Below are positions 49,062 through 58,281 of a stretch of DNA of 64,000 nt, piece after piece. This stretch comes from Cohnella faecalis (GTDB taxonomy: Bacteria > Bacillota > Bacilli > Paenibacillales > Paenibacillaceae). Within the stretch, counting starts at the first letter, position 1; each line of letters starts with the position of its first letter. Under the pieces are notes generated by a model, which ran no database searches, was not told the origin of the DNA, and worked only from the letters and a program-made list of their open reading frames with translations. The position numbers were made by a program, and so were the translations under genes. The stretch is from the NCBI RefSeq assembly GCF_003570905.1, contig NZ_QXJM01000014.1, forward strand, positions 45,873 through 109,872, read 5' to 3'.

Positions 49062-50099
49062 ATGACGAAACAGGACGACAAGTATGCCGCACTTACGTTG
49101 GACGAGCTTTTCAGTAAACGCGACAATCCTGCTGCCGAGCCGATACCGCCAAGAGAAGATGAGCATGAATTCGTTTTTGAAGGAAGCCCCAAGTTCGAAA
49201 CCTCTTGTGAATCCGATGGGTCCCAGATCCGAATCCGTGGAACGGGCGATTTGAACCTTGTTGAGCCGCTTGCGCTTGTCGGCGATACACTGTCCATCGA
49301 GGAACTCATTCAATTCTCCGAAAAAGTATCCACACCAAAGGCCTTCAGACCCAATTGGCTCGACGTCATGACGGCGCCTCGCATTCGGCCGCGATTTCTC
49401 GACATCAACATTCCAGGAGTGATCAAGCCGCTTATATTTGAATCAACCGGAACGGAGTGGCCTTGGTCAGCGATCGGCAAAGTGTTCGTCACGCGACGCG
49501 GCAAACCTACCATGGTCGGCAGCGGAGTGCTCGTCGGGCCGCGACTTCTGTTGACGGCTAGCCATGTCATGCCGTGGGACACGAAGGATTCGAGCATACG
49601 ATTTGTACCGGGCTATCGCAACGGCAACGATCCCCGTTTCGGTCATGCCTATGTCGACGAATGGCGTGGTGTGCGCAACACGGACAGCGTGACAGGTCTG
49701 GATTACGTCATCTGCAAGCTTAACTGGCGCATAGGCGAACGCACTGGCTGGCTCGGTTCCGAATGGCATTCTGACGAAGACTGGTACTACGACAATGCCT
49801 GGATTAGCGTCGGTTATCCGACCTCGGAGCCGAATGGCGGAGAGCGCCCCTCCATTGAAATTCCTGTATGGGTCCGCGACATCGACAATGAATCGGACGG
49901 ACTCGAAATCGAGACCCACAAATTCGCTCTTGGCGGATGGTCGGGCGGCCCTCTGTGGGGCTGGCGAGGAGGCGATCCGAAAGTGGTAGGCATTGAAAGC
50001 GGGTATGAAAAGGATTTTCTTGATCCCACTCGCACGGTGTTCGCCGGCGGTCAGCATCTCGTCAATCTGGTCAAATACGGCTGGGCCAATTGGAACTGA
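49062..50099 (+). CDS. Trypsin-like serine protease, cytoplasmic
   Basis: 345 residues. A roughly 125-residue N-terminal part has no recognised domain. A trypsin-fold domain follows, with His168 (LLLTASHVM), Asp214 (TGLDYVICKL) and Ser294 in GGWSGGPLWG, a complete H-D-S triad. No signal peptide or membrane segment is seen. Related intracellular trypsin-like proteases are found in bacterial conflict and stress systems. The start has GAGGAG about 9 bases upstream. It stands alone, next to the second 51-bp array. Its substrate is unknown. Confidence 0.85.
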   Translation: MTKQDDKYAALTLDELFSKRDNPAAEPIPPREDEHEFVFEGSPKFETSCESDGSQIRIRGTGDLNLVEPLALVGDTLSIEELIQFSEKVSTPKAFRPNWLDVMTAPRIRPRFLDINIPGVIKPLIFESTGTEWPWSAIGKVFVTRRGKPTMVGSGVLVGPRLLLTASHVMPWDTKDSSIRFVPGYRNGNDPRFGHAYVDEWRGVRNTDSVTGLDYVICKLNWRIGERTGWLGSEWHSDEDWYYDNAWISVGYPTSEPNGGERPSIEIPVWVRDIDNESDGLEIETHKFALGGWSGGPLWGWRGGDPKVVGIESGYEKDFLDPTRTVFAGGQHLVNLVKYGWANWN

Positions 50100-50110
50100 C
50101 AGCAACAAGA

Positions 50111-50150
50111 GGGCTATCCCGAAAGGCCTGCAAGACCATAGGGATAGCCC
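50111..50150. terminator. Long hairpin between the protease gene and repeat array 2
   Basis: GGGCTATCCC (50111-50120) pairs with GGGATAGCCC (50141-50150). It closely matches the reverse complement of the hairpin at 6548-6590, including loop sequence (CTGCAAGACCATAGGG against TTGCAAAGACCGTAGGG). It follows the protease gene and precedes array 2. Confidence 0.7.
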
Positions 50151-50159
50151 CTATTTCAA

Positions 50160-50660
50160 TGTAGTCGAGCGCTCCACAGTGGTACGAGGTACCGTACATT
50201 TCGCGGAAAGTGCGGTCGAGTGCGCATCAGTGGTACGAGGTACCGTACATTTCGCGGAAAGTGCGGTCGAGTGCGCATCAGTGGTACGAGGTACCGTACA
50301 TTCGACGAAAAGTGCGGTCAAGTGCGCATCAGTGGTACGAGGTACCGTACATTCGACGAAAAGTGCGGTCAAGTGCGCATCAGTGGTACGAGGTACCGTA
50401 CATTCGACGAAAAGTGCGGTCAAGTGCGCATCAGTGGTACGAGGTACCGTACATTCGACGAAAAGTGCGGTCGAGCGCGCATCAGTGGTACGAGGTACCG
50501 TACATTCAGCGATAAGTGTGAACGAGCGCTCAACAGTGGTACGAGGTACCGTACATTCGGCTAAAAGTGTGGACGAGCGCTTAACAGTAGTACGAGGTGC
50601 CGTACATTCCGCGGAAAGTGCGGTCGAGTGCGCATCAGTGGTACGAGGTACCGTTTCAAG
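50160..50660 (-). repeat. 51-bp tandem repeat array 2 (10 copies)
   Basis: GGTACC recurs at 50188, 50239, 50290, 50341, 50392, 50443, 50494, 50545, 50596 (as GGTGCC) and 50647, exactly 51 bp apart. The unit contains CAGTGGTACGAGGTACCGTA, then AAAGTGCGGT and GAGTGCGCAT. Its reverse complement matches the unit of array 1 at most positions. Like array 1 it lies between convergent genes and beside the shared hairpin, but in inverted orientation. Frames through it stay open because 51 is divisible by 3; this is not evidence of coding. Confidence 0.95.
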
Positions 50661-50682
50661 AAAGCGGCAATCAACCGAAAGC

Positions 50683-50725
50683 AAGAAATGGTGGCGCAGG
50701 GCTAGACCCTGCACCACCATTTCTT
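50683..50725 (+). terminator. Rho-independent terminator after repeat array 2
   Basis: AAGAAATGGTGGCGCAGGG (from 50683) pairs, with one mismatch, with CCCTGCACCACCATTTCTT ending near 50725. TTCATTTTTTATATG follows on the plus strand. It could end read-through from the protease gene across the array, and also act on the minus side for the kinase remnant. Confidence 0.75.
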
Positions 50726-50814
50726 CATTTTTTATATGATTTTTCGTCAAGCAAGCTGAGACAGCTCCCTGTGCAGGGCGAGATCAGCTAGCTTTCACCT
50801 AAGGCTTTTCAAAT

Positions 50815-51159
50815 TTACCCGGCGTCCTCTCGCTCCTCTTGATAAAATTCATTCAGTGCACGGTACGCCTTGCGATAACGGGAGTGAATCCGCCCGTATA
50901 CCGAATGACGCTCCAATGAAAGGGCTGCGGTTCGGACGTTCTTACGACGCTTAGCGCCGACAGCCGAAGCGTCCCGGTTTGCAAGCAAAGCAATGTCCTT
51001 ACCGAATACATCGCCGATCATTCGGCGCCAGACGGCATTTCGTTTGCCTCCACCGCCAAGATGAACCGTACGGATCGCGTGCCCTTCCGCTTCAAATACC
51101 TCCATGCTTTCCCGGATGTTCCGATTTCGCCCAACTCGGAGAATCAAAAACCGCAGCAC
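50815..51159 (-). pseudogene. C-terminal remnant of an FGGY (xylulokinase-like) sugar kinase
   Basis: 114 residues. VHLGGGGKRNAVWRRMIGDV, then FGKDIALLANRDASAVGA, matches the phosphate-2 and adenosine region of FGGY kinases. The following helices (HSVYGRIHSRYRKAYRALNE) look like the C-terminal end. Full-length kinases have about 500 residues, and the segment joining the two parts is shortened. Upstream DNA to 51357 holds only short broken frames such as FAAIEVLESDFAELKL. A decayed gene is the simplest reading. Confidence 0.6.
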
Positions 51160-51357
51160 CTAGTTGCTCTCTAGTCCAAATTCACACCCTTCGAGCGGCA
51201 CTTTGTAAGCGGTCGAATTCGAATTGGAGCAACGCGGTGGTACGGCGGGACAATTTTAGCTCGGCAAAATCGGATTCCAGAACTTCAATTGCCGCAAAGA
51301 TCAGCGTCGGCTATCCGTCCTCTTTTTCTGATTGCGAACGAAATAAAATCGACTCCA

Positions 51358-53070
51358 TCATAAATCGCTAACAAACTCCATAATCCGAGCAACCGCATCA
51401 TGTATAGAAATAGACTCTTTCTTAAGGTTTCTCCGCTCAACAAACTCAACATTTCCGTATTCCGCATCTTTGCCAATAATGATTCGGATAGGTATGCCAA
51501 TCAAATCCGAATCTTTGAATTTAACGCCGGGACGTTCCTCTCGGTCATCCAGCAGCGCTTCGACGCCATTTTCAAGAAGACGATTATACAAATCATTGGC
51601 AGCTTGCATTTGAATGTCGTCTTTGCTAGAGATCGGAATGAGATGGACATGAAACGGAGCTAATGCCGATGGCCAGATCATCCCATGTTCATCATGGTTC
51701 TGCTCCAAGACGGCGGAAAGAATGCGAGAAACGCCAATGCCGTAGCAGCCCATAATCATGGGTTGATCTTTGCCCGCTGAATCCAGGAACGTCGCTCCGA
51801 GCTTTTCGCTATATTTCGTTCCAAGCTTAAACACATGACCCATTTCAATACCGCGATGAAATTTCAATACCCCCTCATTGCACGAAGGGCATCTGTCGCC
51901 TTCCGCTGCATTACGGAAATGACCAACTTGAAGAAGATCAATATCTCGACCAGCGTTAAAATGACGGTAGTGGTAATCTGCTTCATTTGCACCGGCTATC
52001 CCATATGGCATCTGAAGGACTGCATGATCGACTAAAACGGGAATCGTTAAGCCGCGAGGACCTATAAATCCTATGGGGAGCCCCGTCACCCTTTCAACCG
52101 TATCTGGGTCGGCTATGGAGATACTCTTGGCTCCCAAATGATCTTTCACTTTTATTTCGTTAATTTCATGATCTCCTCTGACTACAACTGCAACTGCATT
52201 ATGATCGACCATAAAAATTACCGTCTTCATGATGTCAGCGGGCTTGATTTGCAACGACAAAACCAATTGATCAATCGTCCGAACGCCGGGAGTAAGAAGC
52301 TTCTCCAAAGGTTCTGCATCAAATCCTGCAACTGCTTCTAACGGAAGGATGCCGGGCTCAGCCTTCTCAAGATTTGCGGCATATTCACAACAGGTGCAAG
52401 CAGCAATCGTATCTTCGCCTATATCGGCCAACGCCATAAATTCATGTGTTCCGCCCTCGCCTCCTATGGCACCTGAATCGGCTTCAACAGCGCGAAAGTT
52501 TATTCCGCAACGCGTGAAAATTCGGTTGTACGCATTAAACATCTTCGTATAGGATTGATCCAGTCCGTTCCAATCGGCGTCAAACGAATACGCATCTTTC
52601 ATTAAAAACTCCCTGCTCCGGAGTAACCCATAGCGGGGACGCCGTTCATCGCGAAACTTGGTTTGAATTTGATACAGCGTAAACGGCAGTTTTCGATAAG
52701 AGTTGATTTCTTCTCGGACTATTGAAGTAATGACTTCTTCATGGGTCGGACCCAGCGCAAATTCTCGATCATGCCGGTCATGCAAACGGATTAGCTCTGG
52801 TCCATACACCGAATATCTTCCGGACTCTTTCCACAATTCCACAGGCTGCATCGCAGGCATCAACAGCTCTTGTGCGCCCGCCCTGTCCATCTCCTCCCGA
52901 ATAATTTGTTCAGCCTTGCGAAGAACGCGTCTTCCGAGCGGCATATAGGTGTAAATTCCTGCAGCCAGCTGCCGGATAAACCCTGCTCGCAGCATCAACT
53001 GATGACTGACGGCTTCGGCGTCTGCCGGTGATTCACGTAACGTTGTCAGTAATAATTGGCTTTGGCGCAT
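51358..53070 (-). CDS. proS: Prolyl-tRNA synthetase
   Basis: 570 residues with class II motifs: GIYTYMPLGRRVLRKAEQII, motif 2 (FRDERRPRYGLLRSREFLMK) and motif 3 (GCYGIGVSRILSAVLEQ). The editing insertion lies between motifs 2 and 3 (IMKTVIFMVDHNAVAVVVRG), and the anticodon domain is C-terminal (GVEALLDDREERPGVKFKDS). This is the bacterial-type ProRS. The ATG at 53070 has AAGGAGG 9 bases upstream. Its leader is a T-box, so expression responds to uncharged tRNA-Pro. Confidence 0.97.
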   Translation of the reverse strand: MRQSQLLLTTLRESPADAEAVSHQLMLRAGFIRQLAAGIYTYMPLGRRVLRKAEQIIREEMDRAGAQELLMPAMQPVELWKESGRYSVYGPELIRLHDRHDREFALGPTHEEVITSIVREEINSYRKLPFTLYQIQTKFRDERRPRYGLLRSREFLMKDAYSFDADWNGLDQSYTKMFNAYNRIFTRCGINFRAVEADSGAIGGEGGTHEFMALADIGEDTIAACTCCEYAANLEKAEPGILPLEAVAGFDAEPLEKLLTPGVRTIDQLVLSLQIKPADIMKTVIFMVDHNAVAVVVRGDHEINEIKVKDHLGAKSISIADPDTVERVTGLPIGFIGPRGLTIPVLVDHAVLQMPYGIAGANEADYHYRHFNAGRDIDLLQVGHFRNAAEGDRCPSCNEGVLKFHRGIEMGHVFKLGTKYSEKLGATFLDSAGKDQPMIMGCYGIGVSRILSAVLEQNHDEHGMIWPSALAPFHVHLIPISSKDDIQMQAANDLYNRLLENGVEALLDDREERPGVKFKDSDLIGIPIRIIIGKDAEYGNVEFVERRNLKKESISIHDAVARIMEFVSDL

Positions 53071-53113
53071 TCGATGCAGCCTCCTTGGATATATGTGGAT
53101 GTGGCAAAATAAC

Positions 53114-53355
53114 AAAAAGACACATCCGTCAGGGACGAATGTGTCGTGTTACCACCCTATTTTTGACCGCAGCCATTTCGCTGCGGCTCTCATTCTGATA
53201 ACGGCATATACCGGTAACGGTTTAATTATTCCCCGTTACAGCTCGCAAGGCGGGAGGCCATTCGCTCGCTGTGAGAAACCTTTCAGCCCATGGGTTTCTT
53301 CTCTGTACGGCGATGATAGAACGGTTTGTCCTTGGTCTAAGCTATTACTATCTAT
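53114..53355 (-). promoter_or_regulatory. T-box leader of proS
   Basis: Reading leftward, the leader has long paired regions and then the conserved T-box AGGGTGGTAACACG (53159-53146). A terminator hairpin follows directly: GACACAT at 53145-53139 pairs with its complement at 53125-53119, plus a T run (53118-53114). The order upstream element, T-box, terminator, synthetase gene is diagnostic. The specifier codon could not be placed with confidence. A 5' end near 53355 is approximate. Confidence 0.85.
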
Positions 53356-53472
53356 TAACAATTTTCACTACTTTACATTAAAATCTGGCGGCAGTCAAGC
53401 ACACTATGTTACTCGCGTATTTCTCCGCCGAAATCGGGAACGCTACCGTCAAATGGCAAGGAGGAATCTTCG

Positions 53473-54120
53473 CTGATATCCAATAGACTGAAATGGACAA
53501 GCACCCGCATCCCTTTCGCACGAAATACCTTGCTGCATTTTCTTATCTTTATATTTATCCTATTTTTTGCTTACATGGCCCTATCGCCAACCAAACGCAA
53601 TCAATGGGCCGCCGATAGCGCACCGCTTGCCGTCATCATTCTGACTCTTGTATTCACTTACAAGCGATACCGATTTACTAACCTGTCCTATTTCGTCATG
53701 TTCGTTTTCTTTTGTCTTCATACTTATGCGGCCCATTATACTTACGAAGGCACTCCGTTCGACCATTGGCTAAAATCATCGTTTCATACGAAGAGAAGCT
53801 ATTACGACCGGGTCGTTCATCTTTTTTTCGGATTGCTCTGCTCCATTCCGTTCCTCGAAATTTTAAAATGCAAGGCGAAGCTGCGCGGGTTTTGGTCCTA
53901 TTTTTTGACTGTTGTCGCCGTTCTCGGTTTCAGCGCCGCATTCGAAATTCTGGAAATGCTGGCTGCCCTGGCAGCCGGAAAAGGCGGCGAAGCCAAATTC
54001 GTCGGCATGCAGGGGGACATTTTCGATACGCAAAAAGATATGGCCTTGGGGCTGCTGGGCGGGGCTGCAACGATGGGCATAGCCGCGTGGATCAACCGGA
54101 GAAAAAAGAAATCCGTTTAA
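53473..54120 (+). CDS. DUF2238-family membrane protein, probable CTG start
   Basis: About 215 residues with five or so membrane helices and the DUF2238 end FVGMQGDIFDTQKDMALGLL. AYMALSPTKRNQWAADSAPL is near the N-terminus. The function is unknown. The first ordinary start in frame (TTG 53530) has no ribosome site. A perfect AAGGAGG (53458-53464) lies 8 bases before an in-frame CTG at 53473. An ATG at 53493 is out of frame. A CTG start, or a base error, is inferred. Confidence 0.75.
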   Translation: MISNRLKWTSTRIPFARNTLLHFLIFIFILFFAYMALSPTKRNQWAADSAPLAVIILTLVFTYKRYRFTNLSYFVMFVFFCLHTYAAHYTYEGTPFDHWLKSSFHTKRSYYDRVVHLFFGLLCSIPFLEILKCKAKLRGFWSYFLTVVAVLGFSAAFEILEMLAALAAGKGGEAKFVGMQGDIFDTQKDMALGLLGGAATMGIAAWINRRKKKSV

Positions 54121-54252
54121 CCGAACACTCATCCGACAGCGGCAGCTTTCATCCTGCATCGCCGCCAACAATGTCGAAAGAATAAACAGCCGCTGCAAGG
54201 GGAAAAACATGGATATCCAATAAAAGGTACCCACATCCTTCGGAGGCTGATT

Positions 54253-55935
54253 ATGAACGAAGTTGCAAATAGACTGTCGATCATCGCTCTCGGCGGTGTT
54301 CATGAGATTGGCAAAAATATGTACGTTATTCAATACGATGACGACATTATCGTCGTCGATTGCGGCTCGAAGTTTCCGGATGAGAGCCTGCTCGGGATAG
54401 ATTTGATCGTACCGGACATTACCTATTTGCTTGAAAATCAAAATCGCGTCAGAGGCTTGGTCGTTACGCACGGTCACGAGGATCATATAGGGGGCATTCC
54501 TTATATTATCAAGCAATTGAACATGCCCATTTACGCTACGCGGCTAACGCTCGGCTTAATTAAAATAAAATTGAAAGAACACGGACTGCTAGGTACGACA
54601 ACGCTCCATCAGATCGATTCCGATACGAGACTGCGCTTAGGCTCCGTTTCTATAAGCTTCTTCAGCACTAATCACAGCATACCCGATTGTCTGGGGATCG
54701 CCTTCCATACTCCGCAAGGCACCGTCGTGCATACCGGCGACTTCAAGTTCGATTTGACTCCGGTTAACAACCAATTCGCGGATATTCACAAAATGGCGGA
54801 AATCGGCATGAACGGCGTGCTCGCCCTATTGTCCGAAAGCACAAACGCGGAGCGTCCAGGCTTTACGCCATCGGAACGTTTGGTCGGCGGGCATATCCAT
54901 GAAGCGTTCACAAACGCGGACGGGAAAATATTTATTACCACTTTTGCCTCCAACGTGCACAGACTTCAGCAAATTATCGACGCTGCAACGGCTGTGAATC
55001 GTAAAATAGTTCTTCTGGGCAGGAGCATGGTCAACGTTGCGGACGTCGCTTCTTCTCTCGGCTATTTGAATATACCTTCGAATATGCTGCTGGATGTCGC
55101 CGAGGCGGGCAACTATAGGCGGGATGAGCTTGTCATTCTGTGTACGGGAAGCCAAGGCGAGCCGATGGCGGCACTGGGCCGCATAGCCGGAGGCAATCAT
55201 CGACAAATCGAAGTGAACCCGGGCGACACGGTTATTTTCGCATCCTCGCCGATCCCGGGCAACGAACGCAACGTAGCTCGCATCGTCGATAATCTTTTTG
55301 CAAAAAAAGCAAAAGTGATTTACGGACCGGGTTCGGCGACGGGAATGCACGTATCGGGCCATGCAAGCCAGGAAGAACTGAAGTTGATGCTTACTCTAAT
55401 GAAGCCTCAATACTTTATTCCGATTCACGGCGAATACCGAATGCTCCACCAGCATCGGTTGTTGGCCGAAGCCGTCGGGGTTAAGGCGAGCAACATTTTT
55501 ATCGTTAACAATGGCGATGTCGTGGACATCGTAGGCTCGGAAGCCATTCAAGAACGCAAGGTGCCGAATGGGAATACGTTCGTAGACGGCCTTGGGATCG
55601 GCGACGTCGGGAATGTCGTATTGCGCGATCGCAAAGTCTTGTCTGCGGACGGTATTCTGATTATCGTACTGACACTCGGAAAATCGGACAACAAGATCGT
55701 GTCGGGACCCGATATCATCTCGCGAGGTTTCGTCTTCGTCAAAGAATCCGAAGGATTGCTCGAAGAGGTTCATCGCATTACGTTAAAAGAAGTAGAGCAG
55801 CTTCAGCAGGAGTACGCGAAGATGAACAATTCCTGGAGCATCTATAAGCAAACGATCAAAGATTCCGTCGGCAAGTTCTTGTATGCGAAAACCAAGAGAA
55901 GACCGATGATTTTACCTATCATTATTCAGGTGTAG
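54253..55935 (+). CDS. rnj: Ribonuclease J
   Basis: 560 residues. Metallo-beta-lactamase motif VVTHGHEDHIGGIPYI, beta-CASP residues SESTNAERPGFTPSE, TTFASNVHRLQQIID and CTGSQGEPMAALGRIA, then SGHASQEELKLML and PIHGEYRMLHQHR. It is a zinc-dependent endo/5'-exoribonuclease of RNA turnover in Bacilli. CGGAGG lies 6 bases before the ATG. Bacilli often have two paralogues (J1, J2); which one this is cannot be decided here. It overlaps the convergent amidohydrolase gene by 10 bases. Confidence 0.95.
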   Translation: MNEVANRLSIIALGGVHEIGKNMYVIQYDDDIIVVDCGSKFPDESLLGIDLIVPDITYLLENQNRVRGLVVTHGHEDHIGGIPYIIKQLNMPIYATRLTLGLIKIKLKEHGLLGTTTLHQIDSDTRLRLGSVSISFFSTNHSIPDCLGIAFHTPQGTVVHTGDFKFDLTPVNNQFADIHKMAEIGMNGVLALLSESTNAERPGFTPSERLVGGHIHEAFTNADGKIFITTFASNVHRLQQIIDAATAVNRKIVLLGRSMVNVADVASSLGYLNIPSNMLLDVAEAGNYRRDELVILCTGSQGEPMAALGRIAGGNHRQIEVNPGDTVIFASSPIPGNERNVARIVDNLFAKKAKVIYGPGSATGMHVSGHASQEELKLMLTLMKPQYFIPIHGEYRMLHQHRLLAEAVGVKASNIFIVNNGDVVDIVGSEAIQERKVPNGNTFVDGLGIGDVGNVVLRDRKVLSADGILIIVLTLGKSDNKIVSGPDIISRGFVFVKESEGLLEEVHRITLKEVEQLQQEYAKMNNSWSIYKQTIKDSVGKFLYAKTKRRPMILPIIIQV

Positions 55936-57065
55936 CCCAGCTTGAACAGAAGCTTGTTCATTTCGTGCCGGCTTAGCGCTGTCAGCTTGGCGACATCCTG
56001 CTCGGTTCCGCCCAGCTCCTTGTAACGCTGCAATTGTGTCTTTGTGGGCTTTTCGGCATCAATGATTTTCTGAAAATTGCCGCTGGCGACCTTTTTCCTC
56101 GTCTCTGGCTTCAGCATTTCAAGCGTTTCGTACATCGCCGGGATCGCCTCGTCGTAGGTCATGTCGAATGCGCCGTCCGTACTTAGGAAAAACCGATCCG
56201 GATACCGCTCGATGACATCAATGTAGGCTTCCGTCCTATAGGGACTGCTTATGCTATAGGAAGTGAAGCCGGCAAAAAAGTCGATGTAGAGGTTGGAATG
56301 CTCCTCCAATAAATCGTCGATTGCAACGGCGCCCTGATAAGCGTTGGCATGGGCGAAAATGATCTTCGTATCCGGATAACGATCAAGCGCCTCTTTAAGC
56401 TTCTCGACAGGAGTGCCGTTAGGAGGATCGATGTGCAGTAAAATCGGGACGTTATACTCGGCGCACAGTGCATAGACGTCCGGCAAATTGCCGTCCATAG
56501 GGTCCTCCGCTTTCCAGATGACATTCTGCAGCACAGGCGATAAAGTAGAAGCCGCAACCGTCTCTCCGATACCCAAGTACCCTTTCTCCAACTGATCTCT
56601 TACCGTTTGAAGCCCCTCTTTCTTGAACATGTCGAAGCCGGAAAAGAACGGATAAATACGATCGGGATAACTTCGGTACGCTTCCCAAGACATCGCATCC
56701 GTGAGCATCGCGGAAGGCTCCGAAATATCGCCGAACAGCACGACTTTACCGACATGATAACGATCCCAGGTACGAAGAGAGTCGGCATACCGGGGAGCGT
56801 CATGATTGTGTACGTCAATGAGACCGAGATCGGCATACTTGGCCGCAAGCGCTTCTTTAACGCTTATGGGACTTGGAGTCTCCGCAGCGGGAGCCGAAGG
56901 CAGAGCGCTTGGCGATGACGTTGGTTCGCCGGATTCAGCGGAAGCTTGAGCGGTTGCTGCCGGCGGTGTCTCATCCGGCTTCGTAAAGATCATAATAGCG
57001 GCCGCAGTGACGAGTCCCGCCGCTGCAATAAGTGCCGTTTTGCCCAACTTCTTCGTTCCGATCAT
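55926..57065 (-). CDS. Secreted or membrane-anchored amidohydrolase-2 family protein
   Basis: 379 residues. A hydrophobic N-terminal segment (LIAAAGLVTAAAIMIFTK) is followed by a Ser/Pro/Ala-rich linker (residues 30-65). The TIM-barrel metal hydrolase domain carries DVHNHDAPRYADS, PILLHIDPPNG, IIFAHANAYQG and FFLSTDGAFDM, which fit the metal-binding His/His/His/Asp set. Substrates of such amidohydrolases vary (decarboxylases, lactonases). It probably acts outside the membrane. It converges on RNase J with a 10-base overlap. Confidence 0.85.
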   Translation of the reverse strand: MIGTKKLGKTALIAAAGLVTAAAIMIFTKPDETPPAATAQASAESGEPTSSPSALPSAPAAETPSPISVKEALAAKYADLGLIDVHNHDAPRYADSLRTWDRYHVGKVVLFGDISEPSAMLTDAMSWEAYRSYPDRIYPFFSGFDMFKKEGLQTVRDQLEKGYLGIGETVAASTLSPVLQNVIWKAEDPMDGNLPDVYALCAEYNVPILLHIDPPNGTPVEKLKEALDRYPDTKIIFAHANAYQGAVAIDDLLEEHSNLYIDFFAGFTSYSISSPYRTEAYIDVIERYPDRFFLSTDGAFDMTYDEAIPAMYETLEMLKPETRKKVASGNFQKIIDAEKPTKTQLQRYKELGGTEQDVAKLTALSRHEMNKLLFKLGYT

Positions 57066-57222
57066 CTCAACACGTCCGATCGCCTAGTTATAAATATTGA
57101 AACATAATCCGATAAATAGCTGCCGCTTTCAACAAAAGAAATCATATCACAAATATGTCATTTATGGATTTAAATATACGATTAAGAAACGTAACAAAGC
57201 CGTTTCTAATTCATTCAACGCC

Positions 57223-57261
57223 AAAACACCTTCAATGCTCGAAAGTCATTGAAGGTGTTTT
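57223..57261. terminator. Bidirectional terminator
   Basis: AAAACACCTTCAATG (57223-57237) pairs perfectly with CATTGAAGGTGTTTT (57247-57261). A and T runs lie on the two sides, so it can act in both directions. It follows the leftward caspase operon, which ends at 57271, and precedes the leftward amidohydrolase gene. Confidence 0.85.
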
Positions 57262-57270
57262 CACATTTAA

Positions 57271-58281
57271 TTATGGTCTAAGGCCTACGTGCAATTGAAC
57301 CGAATTTTCCGGCGCGGCAACAAACGATAGGATGCCGTGCTTCGTTCTCGTCCCTTCCCGATCCGCCAACGGAGCCGATATCGCCTCGTAATGCTTAAGT
57401 GGCCAACCTCGCCGAGCGGCGATATTAAGCAGCTTGCCGCGTATTCGACCGTCTCCGCCCGCCAACCTTTTAGCGAGACAAAACAGTGAGAACACGGAAG
57501 GAGCCCCATTCGCGTCTGTGGAGATGCTGAATCCGTTGCGCGTACAAGGCAAACTCGTCGCGACGGATCTTTCGGCGAACTCCTCGACGAGTCCGAGCAG
57601 CTGCTCCCCCTGCTCCGACTTGCCGAGCATCCCCATTATCCGACTGATCTCCCACGGCTCCATTCGCTCGACTCGAAAATACCATTCGATACGGCCGGAA
57701 TCCGGCTCCAGTCCGACCATGCGAAGGATCGGCGGCCGTCCGAGCAACAGCGGCCTGTCTCCAAGGACGCTCCGCACCCATTCGTCGGCCTCCGTCGAGC
57801 TTCCTTGCGGCACCTCGGCATAGAGCTTGAATCGATCGCCGTCCGAATCGTGACGGCCGCCAATCCATGCGCCGTACGCGAGCCCGCCGCCTGACGATTG
57901 GATTCGCAGAAGCCGCTCTGCATGAGAATAAAAATCGCCGGCGCCGGCAAAGCTCGGACGAATCCGTTCCGTCGTCGCGGACGAATTCGTCCCCCGCAGC
58001 TCCTCGATGACGGCGAGCGCCCGCCGAAGCCGCATAGACGAATCGATTTCCGGTCCGGAGGGGTCCACGACATACCGGATCGCTTCCCCGGTGGAGGTGA
58101 AGGCCAGTTCAACGGGAAAGCCGTCTCCGGTAAGGCTGCTGAATTGCCAAGCCACCTCGGGCCATAGCGATCGTTCGACTCCGGCCAGCAGCCGCTTGAG
58201 CGCGGCGGCCGCCCGCTTAGCCGGTTCGGGCGATTCCGCGCGATATCGCTCAAACGCTATTTCTATCGGCTGTCTCTCCAC
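57271..58281 (-). CDS. Unknown protein, possibly of the ABBA/DMATS prenyltransferase fold
   Basis: About 336 residues from GTG 58281, overlapping the caspase stop by 19 bases. The order of features resembles DMATS-type aromatic prenyltransferases: FSSLTGDGFPVELAF and AIRYVVDP near the start, RFKLYAEVP with a K-x-Y strand, then RIEWYFRVERMEPWEI. The final strand is HGILSFVAAPENSVQLHVGL. These enzymes bind prenyl diphosphate in a barrel, with the basic and tyrosine residues on successive strands. No assignment is certain; it could be an unrelated beta-barrel. It is the last gene of the caspase operon. Confidence 0.5.
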   Translation of the reverse strand: MERQPIEIAFERYRAESPEPAKRAAAALKRLLAGVERSLWPEVAWQFSSLTGDGFPVELAFTSTGEAIRYVVDPSGPEIDSSMRLRRALAVIEELRGTNSSATTERIRPSFAGAGDFYSHAERLLRIQSSGGGLAYGAWIGGRHDSDGDRFKLYAEVPQGSSTEADEWVRSVLGDRPLLLGRPPILRMVGLEPDSGRIEWYFRVERMEPWEISRIMGMLGKSEQGEQLLGLVEEFAERSVATSLPCTRNGFSISTDANGAPSVFSLFCLAKRLAGGDGRIRGKLLNIAARRGWPLKHYEAISAPLADREGTRTKHGILSFVAAPENSVQLHVGLRP

